Shown: in pieces, positions 1-5,284 of the stretch
Layout of the letters: each line of letters begins with the position of its first letter
How positions within the stretch are numbered: the first letter of the stretch is position 1
NCBI GenBank assembly: GCA_002296885.1
Contig: DBIH01000098.1
Location: 1-5,426 of the forward strand
DNA: 5,426 nt
Direction of reading: 5' to 3'
From: Flavobacterium sp. UBA807
GTDB taxonomy: Bacteria > Bacteroidota > Bacteroidia > Flavobacteriales > Flavobacteriaceae
Position numbers and translations under genes: made by a program
The notes under the pieces: model-generated
What the model was told of the DNA's origin: nothing
Seen by the model: the letters and a program-made list of their open reading frames with translations, nothing else
The model's database searches: none

Positions 1-755
1 AGGATAATATTCCCATAATCTTTTTCGTTACTGTAACGCCCCGGATATTTCAAAATATACTCAAAAGACTGGGAACGTTTTCCTGAACTTTCACCGGTTT
101 TCCCCGGAGAAGCTTCCAAACTCTGTTCGCTGAGCGCTTCCATCACTTCGTCTGCAGAAATGTTGTAAGCCGTCATTCTATCGGGTTTTAACCAGATACG
201 CATCGCATAATCACGGGTTCCAATAATGTCGGCATCACCAACACCCTTTACTCTCTTGATTTCGGAAAGCAGGTTAATATCAGCAAAGTTGTAAAGGAAT
301 TTCTGATTCGCTTTTGGATCGTCACTATATACATTGACATACAAAAGCATATTTGGTTCCTCACGGGTAATCTTTACTCCTTCACGCACAACCAGCGGAG
401 GTAACTTATTGATTGCCGACGAAATGTGGTTCTGAACGTTAATAGCGGCAACGTTAGGATCGGTACCCAAATCAAAAACAATCTGTATAGAGGCTTCACC
501 ATCATTTCCGGCATCGGAGTCCATGTATTTCATACCCGGGATCCCGTTAAGGGCCCTTTCCATCGGGATGATTACAGATTTGATGAGCAATTCGTTGTTT
601 GCTCCAGGATACTCAGCAGTGATGTTAACCTTAGGCGGTGAAATCGAAGGGAATTGGGTAACAGGTAGTTTTACTAATGATAAAACTCCTAAGAATACAA
701 TGATCAATGAGATCACAATAGACAGAACAGGTCTGCGAATAAATTTTTTAAACAT
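1..755 (-). CDS. RND/HAE1-family efflux pump inner-membrane subunit (AcrB-like), N-terminal part only
   Basis: This is the proton-driven inner-membrane transporter of a tripartite multidrug-type efflux system. The window holds 251 complete codons from the ATG at 755-753; the gene runs off the left edge, and family members are usually about 1,000-1,060 residues. The protein starts MFKKFIRRPVLS, followed by a first membrane helix at about residues 11-29. Next comes the conserved porter-domain entry LVKLPVTQFPSISPP and then AEYPGAN, which parallel the E. coli AcrB N-terminus (LKLPVAQYPTIAPP, SYPGAD). Further on, GVGDADIIGTRDYAMRIWL matches the AcrB segment GVGDVQLFGSQYAMRIWM. These match hydrophobic/amphiphilic exporters (HAE1) better than the heavy-metal CusA/CzcA branch. 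The proton-relay residues of TM4 lie outside the window. The gene starts 22 bases after the adaptor gene stop, in the same direction, so the two are one operon. The substrate cannot be read from the sequence. Confidence 0.95.
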   Translation of the reverse strand, partial: MFKKFIRRPVLSIVISLIIVFLGVLSLVKLPVTQFPSISPPKVNITAEYPGANNELLIKSVIIPMERALNGIPGMKYMDSDAGNDGEASIQIVFDLGTDPNVAAINVQNHISSAINKLPPLVVREGVKITREEPNMLLYVNVYSDDPKANQKFLYNFADINLLSEIKRVKGVGDADIIGTRDYAMRIWLKPDRMTAYNISADEVMEALSEQSLEASPGKTGESSGKRSQSFEYILKYPGRYSNEKDYGNII

Positions 756-777
756 GATTGTTCGCTTTTATGTAAAA

Positions 778-1860
778 CTAGTCTGCTTTTAATTTTAAGG
801 AAGAAAGGACTTTTTTAGGGTCTTCAAATTTTGTTTCCACTTTTTGATCTTCTTTCACCTTTTGAACCCCTTCCACAAGGAATTTCTCATCGGCTTTTAG
901 TCCTGAAGAAAGGATATAGATATCTGGGAGTTCGTAGGCAACTTTAATTTCCCGTGATCTTGCTATACCATCTTTACCAACTACGAAAACGAATTTCTGA
1001 TCCTGCATTTCATAAGTTGCTTTTTGGGGAATAATCACGGCATTTTTTAAAGGAACGGTCATTTCAACTTTTCCTGTTTCACCGTTTTTGAGCAACTTGT
1101 CGGGGTTAGGGAAGCTGGCACGGAACGCAATGTTTCCGGTTTCGTTGTCAAATTCACCTTCAATCACTTCAACTTTTCCTCTATATTTCAAAAGATCACC
1201 ATTAGCAAGCATTAAACCAACATCTTTGTTGGAGCTGCTTTTCTCGTTGTTTTGATAATTGATGTATTCGGGTTCTGAAACATTGAAATAAGCAAACATT
1301 TTGGAGTTGTCTGACAGCGTAGTCAACAATTCGCCTTCATCGATAAGGCTTCCCAGTTTCTTTGGAAGACGGTCAATCGTTCCGGCAAAAGGGGCACGGA
1401 TTTCGGTAAATGATAAATGTAGTTTCGCCAATGATACTTCGGCATTCGCCTGATCTAATTTGGCCTGTGCTACTGCCTGCTCACTTTTGGAAACAATATT
1501 TTTATCCGCAAGGGATTTGGTATTCTTTAGTTCAATTTCTGCTTCTTTTGCCTCGCCTTGAGCCTTTAGCAACTCGGCCTGGTACATTCCCGGCATGATA
1601 CGGAACAATAATTGTCCCTGAGTTACAAATTGACCTTCATCTACATAGATATTTTGTAGATATCCTTTCTCCTGAGCACGTATTTCGATGTTGCGTACCG
1701 ATTTGATTTGCGATACGTATTCCTTGGTAAAGGAAGTATCCACTACAACAGCATTGGTTACTGTAAAGTTTGTTTTTTCTTCTTTTTGTTCTTCTTTTTT
1801 GGCGCAGCTGCTTAGGTTCAGCAAAGCACCGATGCTTAAAAGCATTATGAGCTTGTTCAT
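778..1860 (-). CDS. RND efflux periplasmic adaptor subunit (membrane fusion lipoprotein, AcrA/MexA-like)
   Basis: This 360-residue protein should link the RND pump to an outer-membrane channel. The N-terminus is a lipoprotein signal: a charged start (MNK), a hydrophobic stretch at about residues 4-16, and a lipobox LSSC with Cys19 as the likely acylated residue. A very Lys/Glu-rich tether (residues 21-29) follows. The first half of the biotinyl-lipoyl-like domain is at about 57-90 (IRAQEKGYLQNIYVDEGQ, VTQGQLLFRI). A short alpha-helical hairpin rich in Ala, Glu and Lys covers about 92-148. The second lipoyl half contains the family hallmark FTEIRAPFAGTID at 151-163, then GSLIDEGELLTTL. A beta-barrel domain (about 185-270) and a membrane-proximal domain (about 273-343) complete the fold. 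The length is normal for the family. No Shine-Dalgarno is visible; the leader is A-rich, as usual in Bacteroidota. It is followed 22 bases later by the pump gene. Adaptor identity is firm; substrate is unknown. Confidence 0.95.
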   Translation of the reverse strand: MNKLIMLLSIGALLNLSSCAKKEEQKEEKTNFTVTNAVVVDTSFTKEYVSQIKSVRNIEIRAQEKGYLQNIYVDEGQFVTQGQLLFRIMPGMYQAELLKAQGEAKEAEIELKNTKSLADKNIVSKSEQAVAQAKLDQANAEVSLAKLHLSFTEIRAPFAGTIDRLPKKLGSLIDEGELLTTLSDNSKMFAYFNVSEPEYINYQNNEKSSSNKDVGLMLANGDLLKYRGKVEVIEGEFDNETGNIAFRASFPNPDKLLKNGETGKVEMTVPLKNAVIIPQKATYEMQDQKFVFVVGKDGIARSREIKVAYELPDIYILSSGLKADEKFLVEGVQKVKEDQKVETKFEDPKKVLSSLKLKAD

Positions 1861-1886
1861 GATTTTCTGTTTTTGTTTTTAAAAAA

Positions 1887-1932
1887 AGTGGTTTCCGATT
1901 GTTGTGTTTTATAGGGACAATCGGTGGGGAAC
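1887..1932 (-). promoter_or_regulatory. Inverted repeat in the leader of the adaptor gene (possible attenuator or operator)
   Basis: CCGATTGT at 1895-1902 and ACAATCGG at 1917-1924 form a perfect 8-bp inverted repeat with a 14-base loop. In the leftward transcript the hairpin is followed, after AAACCAC, by seven T residues (1887-1881). Flanking bases 1927-1932 and 1891-1896 can extend the pairing imperfectly. It sits in the 87-base gap between the small secreted-protein gene and the adaptor gene. It could be a weak terminator or attenuator that reduces read-through into the pump genes, or a repressor operator. The 7-base spacing between stem and T-run is long for a good intrinsic terminator. 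No -7 TAnnTTTG motif is seen in this gap, so the adaptor gene may rely on the upstream promoter. Confidence 0.4.
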
Positions 1933-1947
1933 GACATTAAAATAAAA

Positions 1948-2325
1948 TCATATTCGCAGTACGCGTAACGAGATGTAATTATAGCGGGGTAAGCGAGAAA
2001 AATTAACGTGATAATAGATGTTGTCGCAAAGGGTTTTGCTACTATAATCGGTCGTTAACTGGCTGCTGTTAAAAAGGGTATTCGTAATGTAAAACTTGTC
2101 TTTTCCTGAAGAATTGTGATCGTCACACTCATCAAAATCATCTTCAAAATCGGTTAGTAATTCGATTTTGTGTGAAAGAAGACCTTTTTTGGAAACACCA
2201 TGACGGGAGGCGTTTTTATGAGCAGCAACCTTTGCTTTAACATTCTGGGCAGATGTCATAGCATGTGTTTGGCTGTTTGTAAATAACAGACCAAGGAAAA
2301 GGATGTATAGGATTGCTCTTCTCAT
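1948..2325 (-). CDS. Small secreted or periplasmic protein of unknown function, first gene of the efflux locus
   Basis: This 125-residue protein is not recognised as a named family. It begins MRRAILYILFLGLLF, a typical signal peptide: two arginines, then a hydrophobic core at about 4-15, with likely cleavage after THA (residue 22). The mature part has three visible pieces. The first is a basic, His-containing stretch (about 27-53, with H36, H42 and H52). The second is a strongly acidic patch DFEDDFDECDDH (59-70) containing Cys67. The third is a Tyr-rich C-terminus ending YNYISLRVLRI; a second cysteine is at 100. No membrane helix follows the signal peptide. The gene is 87 bases upstream of the adaptor gene, same strand, so it is likely the first gene of the efflux transcript. 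The alternating basic, His and acidic character could suit metal or polycation binding, but that is inference. The clean signal peptide and intact frame support a real gene. Confidence 0.7.
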   Translation of the reverse strand: MRRAILYILFLGLLFTNSQTHAMTSAQNVKAKVAAHKNASRHGVSKKGLLSHKIELLTDFEDDFDECDDHNSSGKDKFYITNTLFNSSQLTTDYSSKTLCDNIYYHVNFSRLPRYNYISLRVLRI

Positions 2326-2335
2326 AATTTGTGGA

Positions 2336-2343
2336 CAAATGTA
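2336..2343 (-). promoter_or_regulatory. Candidate Bacteroidota -7 element for the leftward efflux locus
   Basis: Read leftward, these bases are TACATTTG, a perfect match to the Bacteroidota sigma-A -7 consensus TAnnTTTG. A clean -33 TTTG or TTG is not found at the usual distance of about 19 bases; TGTTTCG (2367-2361) is the nearest resemblance. The motif ends only about 10 bases before the start codon at 2325, so transcription from it would give a leaderless or nearly leaderless mRNA. Either the mRNA has a very short leader or the match is fortuitous. Confidence 0.35.
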
Positions 2344-2352
2344 ATGTGTTAC

Positions 2353-2409
2353 TTAAAAAGCGAAACATTTTTTTAACGTTTTTTAACAAATCTTAAGGTG
2401 ATTTTAAGG
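2353..2409. repeat. Helically phased TTAA/T-tracts in the divergent promoter region
   Basis: TTAA occurs at 2373-2376, 2383-2386, 2393-2396 and 2404-2407, a 10-11 base spacing, with another at 2353-2356, two turns before the first. Within this, TTTTTTAACG (2369-2378) and TTTTTTAACA (2379-2388) form a near-perfect tandem 10-mer. TTAAGG then occurs twice (2393-2398 and 2404-2409). All lie on one face of the helix between two divergent transcription units, consistent with intrinsic curvature or side-by-side binding sites for a regulator. Confidence 0.5.
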
Positions 2410-2478
2410 AAAGCAAACAACTAAATCGATTTCGGGAAATTATTTATAACAATAATAAATAACATACAAAATATAGGG

Positions 2479-2510
2479 TTTTGATTTGAGTTGCTGTTAA
2501 CGTAAAGTTA
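2479..2510 (+). promoter_or_regulatory. Possible weak promoter for the PAP2 gene pair
   Basis: TTTTG at 2479-2483 could serve as a -33 element. Exactly 19 bases later, TAAAGTTA (2503-2510) matches the Bacteroidota -7 consensus TAnnTTTG at four of six fixed positions. The implied transcription start lies roughly 20 bases before the ATG at 2537, a normal leader length. No Shine-Dalgarno is seen before that ATG. An ATG at 2529 meets a stop after one further codon. The match is imperfect, so this is a candidate only. Confidence 0.3.
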
Positions 2511-2536
2511 CAAGAAACCTTACACGCCATGCCATA

Positions 2537-3598
2537 ATGAATTATGTCTCAAAAACAAAAAACCATGTATTAATCATGGCTTTTTTATTCCTTGTATTTC
2601 AATTGGGAATAGCCCAGTCAGAGCAGCATCCTGCTGACTCTTTGCAAAAGAATCATCCGGTTTTGTATGATTCGATTCTTAAAAGAAAGGTACAACAGTA
2701 TCAGATGCCGGACAGGAATACGGTTTATCAATTTCCAAAACCAAAAATATGGGATATGTTCAGATACATTCCAAATGACATATATGGTATGGGAAAATTT
2801 ACGGTCCAGAAGGAGAATTTAAAATGGGATGCTTTGGCTTTGGGAAGTACACTCGCTATTCTTCCGTTTGATCAAAAAATAGCAGATGAAGCTGATGTAC
2901 TTGGCGAAAAACTTGGCGGCTGGAATAAAGACAGCCATTACGAAAAATTATTCGGGGTATTAAATATCATTCCTCAAAATATACCTTCGGCGGTTTATTA
3001 TATGGGGAATGGCGGGACAACCTTACTGCTCAGCTGGCTTTTTTATGGTATTGGAAAATTCAGCCACAATGATTACAGGGCTTTGAACACTTCTAACGAG
3101 TTGGTTGAATGCCTTTTTTCAGTAGGGATTACAACCCAAACGCTGAAGCACATCACTGGAAGGCAAAGCCCAAGTAGGGCAATACCTGACGGAAATAATG
3201 GTGGAGCGTGGAATCCTTTTCCAAGTTTACCCGCTTTTCAGCAAAACGAACCTAATTATGATGCCATGCCATCGGGGCATATTGCCACATTCATGGCTAC
3301 TGTAACTATCATTTCTACTAATTATCCTGAAATAAAATGGATAAAACCTGTCGGGTATTCTTTAATGAGCGTATTGGCTTTTAATATGGTAAGCGGTAAA
3401 GTACATTGGGCATCAGATTATCCTATCGGCATATTCATTGGTTATGTGATGGGGAAAGAAATCGCTAACAGACGGATTAAAAAAATCCCAAAAGATACTG
3501 TTGGATTCCTGCCTGAAAAACCCAAAAAATATAAGTTTGATTACAATATCAATAACTATTATAAAAGCACACTAATTGGTGCTACACTTACTTTTTAA
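2537..3598 (+). CDS. PAP2-superfamily phosphatase-like protein with divergent phosphate-binding motifs
   Basis: This 353-residue protein has a signal peptide: K6 and K8, a hydrophobic core at about 11-24, and likely cleavage after GIA (residue 26). It belongs to the PAP2/acid phosphatase superfamily, whose members remove phosphate from lipids such as undecaprenyl diphosphate, phosphatidate or lipid A. Motif 2 is intact (PSGH at 245-248), and motif 3 keeps His290 and Asp294 (HWASD). Motif 1 reads K204-HITGRQ-SP, with serine at 211 where the family pattern K-X6-RP has arginine. Motif 3 has N283-M284 where the pattern SR-X5-H-X3-D expects Ser-Arg. Hydrophobic segments at about 98-110, 150-172 and 270-306 fit the membrane-embedded fold. 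About 100 residues precede the core, and the C-terminus ends in LIGATLTF. It may be a specialised or weak phosphatase, or a binding protein. It is followed after 9 bases by a second PAP2 gene. Superfamily membership is firm; activity and substrate are not. Confidence 0.9.
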   Translation: MNYVSKTKNHVLIMAFLFLVFQLGIAQSEQHPADSLQKNHPVLYDSILKRKVQQYQMPDRNTVYQFPKPKIWDMFRYIPNDIYGMGKFTVQKENLKWDALALGSTLAILPFDQKIADEADVLGEKLGGWNKDSHYEKLFGVLNIIPQNIPSAVYYMGNGGTTLLLSWLFYGIGKFSHNDYRALNTSNELVECLFSVGITTQTLKHITGRQSPSRAIPDGNNGGAWNPFPSLPAFQQNEPNYDAMPSGHIATFMATVTIISTNYPEIKWIKPVGYSLMSVLAFNMVSGKVHWASDYPIGIFIGYVMGKEIANRRIKKIPKDTVGFLPEKPKKYKFDYNINNYYKSTLIGATLTF

Positions 3599-3607
3599 AC
3601 ATTCATC

Positions 3608-4372
3608 ATGAAAATCGCAAAACTTGTTTTCTTATTTCTTTTGACTGCCATAACTGCATCGGCACAAAACAGTCCAACGATTGATACATCAGCCATAGCG
3701 GCACCAAAGAATATAAAATTCAATTACAAACAACTTATCATTCCATCGCTTCTTATAGGATATGGAGTTGTGGGACTTGGAAGCGATGGTTTGCAGGGCT
3801 GGAATATTGATATCAGAAATGAAGTTGTAGAAGATATCGACAAGAAATTAACGATTGATGACTTTTTGCAATATACGCCTGCCGTATCTGTTTATGCCCT
3901 GAATGCTTTTGGAGTTAAGGGCAAAAACAACTTCAAAGACAGAAGTATTGTATTGGGAACCTCAATGGTCTTTGTATTCACAACCGTAACTGCCTTAAAG
4001 AAAATAACCAAAGAAGAACGTCCTGACGGATCTAACAATGCCTCTTTTCCTTCGGGGCACACCGCCTTGGCATTTGCAGGAGCCGAATTCCTCTATCAGG
4101 AATACAAGGATGTTTCGGTTTGGTATGGCGTTGCCGGATATGCTGCTGCAACCACCACAGGGCTTTTCCGTATTTACAATAACAAACACTGGCTTACCGA
4201 TGTGGTTGCCGGAGCAGGATTTGGAATACTCAGCACAAAAGCAGCTTATTGGCTTCAGCCCTATATAAGCAAACATATTTTTGGTTCATCTGCCAATAAA
4301 TCAACAGGAGCATTGTTTGCACCATATTATGATGGAAAGCAGATGGGAGGCTCGTTTGTTATGTCGTTTTAA
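3608..4372 (+). CDS. PAP2-superfamily lipid phosphatase, canonical motifs
   Basis: This 254-residue protein has a signal peptide (MKIAKLVFLFLLTAITASA, likely cut before Gln20) and then a compact PAP2 domain. Motif 1 is canonical: K131-X6-R138-P139 (KKITKEERP). Motif 2 is PSGH at 148-151, with the catalytic-type His151. Motif 3 is R188-X5-H194-X3-D198 (RIYNNKHWLTD), where only the usual Ser before Arg is replaced by Phe187. Hydrophobic segments at about 42-56, 113-128, 153-163, 170-186 and 197-215 fit the multi-helix membrane fold. It should hydrolyse a lipid phosphate or diphosphate at the periplasmic face, for instance in undecaprenyl-phosphate recycling, phospholipid or lipid A remodelling; the sequence does not say which. 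The ATG lies 9 bases after the upstream stop codon, so the two genes form one transcript. The C-terminus ends GGSFVMSF, an aromatic ending like that of its neighbour. Confidence 0.93.
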   Translation: MKIAKLVFLFLLTAITASAQNSPTIDTSAIAAPKNIKFNYKQLIIPSLLIGYGVVGLGSDGLQGWNIDIRNEVVEDIDKKLTIDDFLQYTPAVSVYALNAFGVKGKNNFKDRSIVLGTSMVFVFTTVTALKKITKEERPDGSNNASFPSGHTALAFAGAEFLYQEYKDVSVWYGVAGYAAATTTGLFRIYNNKHWLTDVVAGAGFGILSTKAAYWLQPYISKHIFGSSANKSTGALFAPYYDGKQMGGSFVMSF

Positions 4373-4379
4373 ACAAATT

Positions 4380-4402
4380 TTTCACCAAAGATTATGGTGA
4401 AA
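4380..4402 (+). other. Small hairpin just after the second PAP2 gene
   Basis: TTTCACCA (4380-4387) and TGGTGAAA (4395-4402) form a perfect 8-bp stem with a 7-base loop, starting 8 bases after the stop codon. No T-run follows on the plus strand, where the next bases are GAAGAACC, so it does not look like a standard intrinsic terminator. It could protect the 3' end of the mRNA or act together with the palindrome at 4441-4464. Confidence 0.35.
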
Positions 4403-4440
4403 GAAGAACCTTCTCATCAAATACCATGTTTAAATAATTA

Positions 4441-4464
4441 GCCCTGCGCCAATTGGCGCAGGGC
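4441..4464. terminator. Perfect 24-bp GC-rich palindrome, likely terminator or binding site after the PAP2 operon
   Basis: GCCCTGCGCC-AATT-GGCGCAGGGC is a perfect palindrome: a 10-bp stem with 9 of 10 G/C pairs and an AATT loop, in otherwise AT-rich DNA. It lies 68 bases after the stop codon of the second PAP2 gene. As RNA it would be very stable. The plus strand has no T-run after it (TGCAACGAATG). Leftward it is followed by TAATTATTTAAAC, a moderately T-rich tail. It probably ends transcription from one or both sides, though a protein-binding palindrome is also possible. Confidence 0.55.
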
Positions 4465-4664
4465 TGCAACGAATGTAAAAACCAGAACTATTTCGTCCTG
4501 CCATTAAAAACAGCACTAAACTGATAGTATTCTGATAATCTCAGATAACATTCAGTTGCTTTTAAGTGTTTACAGGGATTCAGGCATCAATTGCATTGCG
4601 CCGGAATGGCATTCCCATAAATAGTATTTTATTACCCCTTAGAGCTGGTTTTAATATATACCTA

Positions 4665-4672
4665 CAAAGTTA
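4665..4672 (-). promoter_or_regulatory. Orphan leftward Bacteroidota -7-like motif
   Basis: Read leftward, these bases are TAACTTTG, matching TAnnTTTG at every fixed position. No TTTG or TTG is found about 19 bases upstream, so half of the promoter signature is missing. There is no gene immediately downstream: a transcript would run through the convergent gap towards the GC-rich palindrome at 4464-4441, giving an RNA of about 200-220 bases. A chance match cannot be excluded in AT-rich DNA. Confidence 0.25.
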
Positions 4673-4747
4673 GAGCATGCCGTTCAGTGAGGCGTTACAT
4701 AATTTAAAAGGGGTTTTACAGAATTTTAATCCGTAGTATTTTAGGAA

Positions 4748-4777
4748 TAAAAAGCCCCGCCGCGGCGAGGCTTTTGA
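4748..4777 (-). terminator. Bidirectional intrinsic terminator downstream of the response regulator
   Basis: AAAAGCC (4750-4756) pairs with GGCTTTT (4769-4775), enclosing the self-complementary CGCCGCGGCG (4758-4767), with one C/A mismatch at 4757 and 4768. Read leftward, the GC stem is followed by TTTTTATT. It starts about 18 bases past the stop codon of the response regulator gene, the expected place for its terminator. The T-run on the other strand lets it also stop rightward transcription from the PAP2 side. Confidence 0.9.
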
Positions 4778-4794
4778 GCTGATGTTAGCATATT

Positions 4795-5175
4795 TTATCC
4801 GAAAAAAGGGGTCAGCAGCTGAACGAATTGCTTCATCGTAGATGGTTTGATAAGATAATCGTCTGCGCCCAGTTTCTTTGCCGAACTTATTGTTTCGGGT
4901 TGCGAAGAAGTAGACAGGATATACACAGGTGCATTAAAACCGTGCAGACCTTTTACGGCTCTTAAAAACTCGAAGCCATCCATACCGGGCATGTTCAAAT
5001 CGAGGAAAATGACCTCGGGAGAAAGTTCGCGGGAAATAATCTTTTTGAGTGCGGTAGCCGCGCAGCTAAGGGAGATACAGTTTACAGGAGGTTTAAACTC
5101 GTCAACCGTTGTCGAGAAGATTTCCAGGTCGTCCGGATCATCGTCTATGTGTAGTACATTATTATATCTCATCAT
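4795..5175 (-). CDS. Stand-alone response regulator receiver (CheY-like) protein
   Basis: This 126-residue protein consists of one receiver domain and no output domain. It starts MMRYNNVLHIDDDPDD; the acidic pocket is at D11-D13. The phospho-accepting aspartate is D59 in FLDLNMPGMDG (57-67). The switch Ser/Thr is in LSTSS (S88 or T89), the switch aromatic is Tyr107, and the conserved lysine with cis-proline is K110-P111 (YLIKP). All catalytic positions are present, so it should be phosphorylated by a histidine kinase and signal by protein contact or phosphotransfer. Neither kinase nor target is encoded nearby, so its pathway is unknown. Two adjacent ATG codons (5175-5173 and 5172-5170) could start it; the first is taken here, and the choice changes one residue. 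No Shine-Dalgarno is visible. A strong terminator follows the stop, so the gene is probably transcribed alone or as the last gene. Confidence 0.94.
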   Translation of the reverse strand: MMRYNNVLHIDDDPDDLEIFSTTVDEFKPPVNCISLSCAATALKKIISRELSPEVIFLDLNMPGMDGFEFLRAVKGLHGFNAPVYILSTSSQPETISSAKKLGADDYLIKPSTMKQFVQLLTPFFG

Positions 5176-5202
5176 AAGAAATTTTTAAATTAAACGATCC
5201 AA

Positions 5203-5232
5203 CAATTCCGTAGAATTGGATAAAGTACTTTA
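5203..5232. repeat. Adjacent palindromes in the leader of the response regulator gene
   Basis: CAATTC-CGTA-GAATTG (5203-5218) is a 6-bp stem with a four-base loop; flanking TCC and GGA can add pairs if AA is bulged. Two bases after it lies the perfect 12-bp palindrome TAAAGTACTTTA (5221-5232). They sit 28-57 bases upstream of the response regulator start, where a leader hairpin or an operator would act. No consensus -7/-33 pair is seen nearby. Confidence 0.4.
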
Positions 5233-5284
5233 AATTATCATTTCTTCTGAGTGAAATTAGAACTTAAAATTTAAATAATAGAAC

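Larger units (their letters stand above)
4373..4794. other. Convergent intergenic gap without a protein gene
   Basis: This 422-base stretch lies between the 3' ends of the PAP2 pair and the response regulator. No open frame longer than a dozen or so codons with a convincing start is seen on either strand. It holds a small hairpin (4380-4402), a perfect 24-bp palindrome (4441-4464), a short interrupted palindrome GGAATG-G-CATTCC (4603-4615), a leftward TAACTTTG motif (4672-4665), two copies of TAGTATTTTA (4622-4631 and 4734-4743), and the bidirectional terminator near its right end. The middle, about 4465-4745, is otherwise unexplained and is long for a gap between two converging genes. Confidence 0.6.

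Noticed and set aside
426..792. Two overlapping rightward open frames (71 and 89 codons)
   Set aside because: They lie antisense to the clear RND pump gene, whose frame encodes conserved AcrB-like motifs; their products resemble nothing and they have no supporting context.
1410..1882. Rightward open frames opposite the adaptor gene
   Set aside because: The leftward frame encodes a complete adaptor with lipobox and lipoyl motifs; the rightward ones are antisense shadows.
3995..4276. Open frames on both strands overlapping the second PAP2 gene
   Set aside because: They are out of frame with, or opposite to, the PSGH and H-X3-D motifs of the true gene and show no domain of their own.
4603..4615. 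GGAATG-G-CATTCC palindrome
   Set aside because: Short, single copy in the window, and not placed at a gene start or end; noted within the gap description only.
4576..4617. Tiny leftward open frame of 12 codons (MGMPFRRNAIDA)
   Set aside because: Too short, no visible translation signal, and expected by chance in a gap of this size.
4622..4743. Two copies of TAGTATTTTA, 112 bases apart
   Set aside because: A 10-base AT-rich repeat is easily found by chance here, and no other structure marks these as element ends.
4991..5188. Rightward 65-codon open frame opposite the response regulator
   Set aside because: It is antisense to the receiver domain, which has all its conserved residues in the leftward frame.
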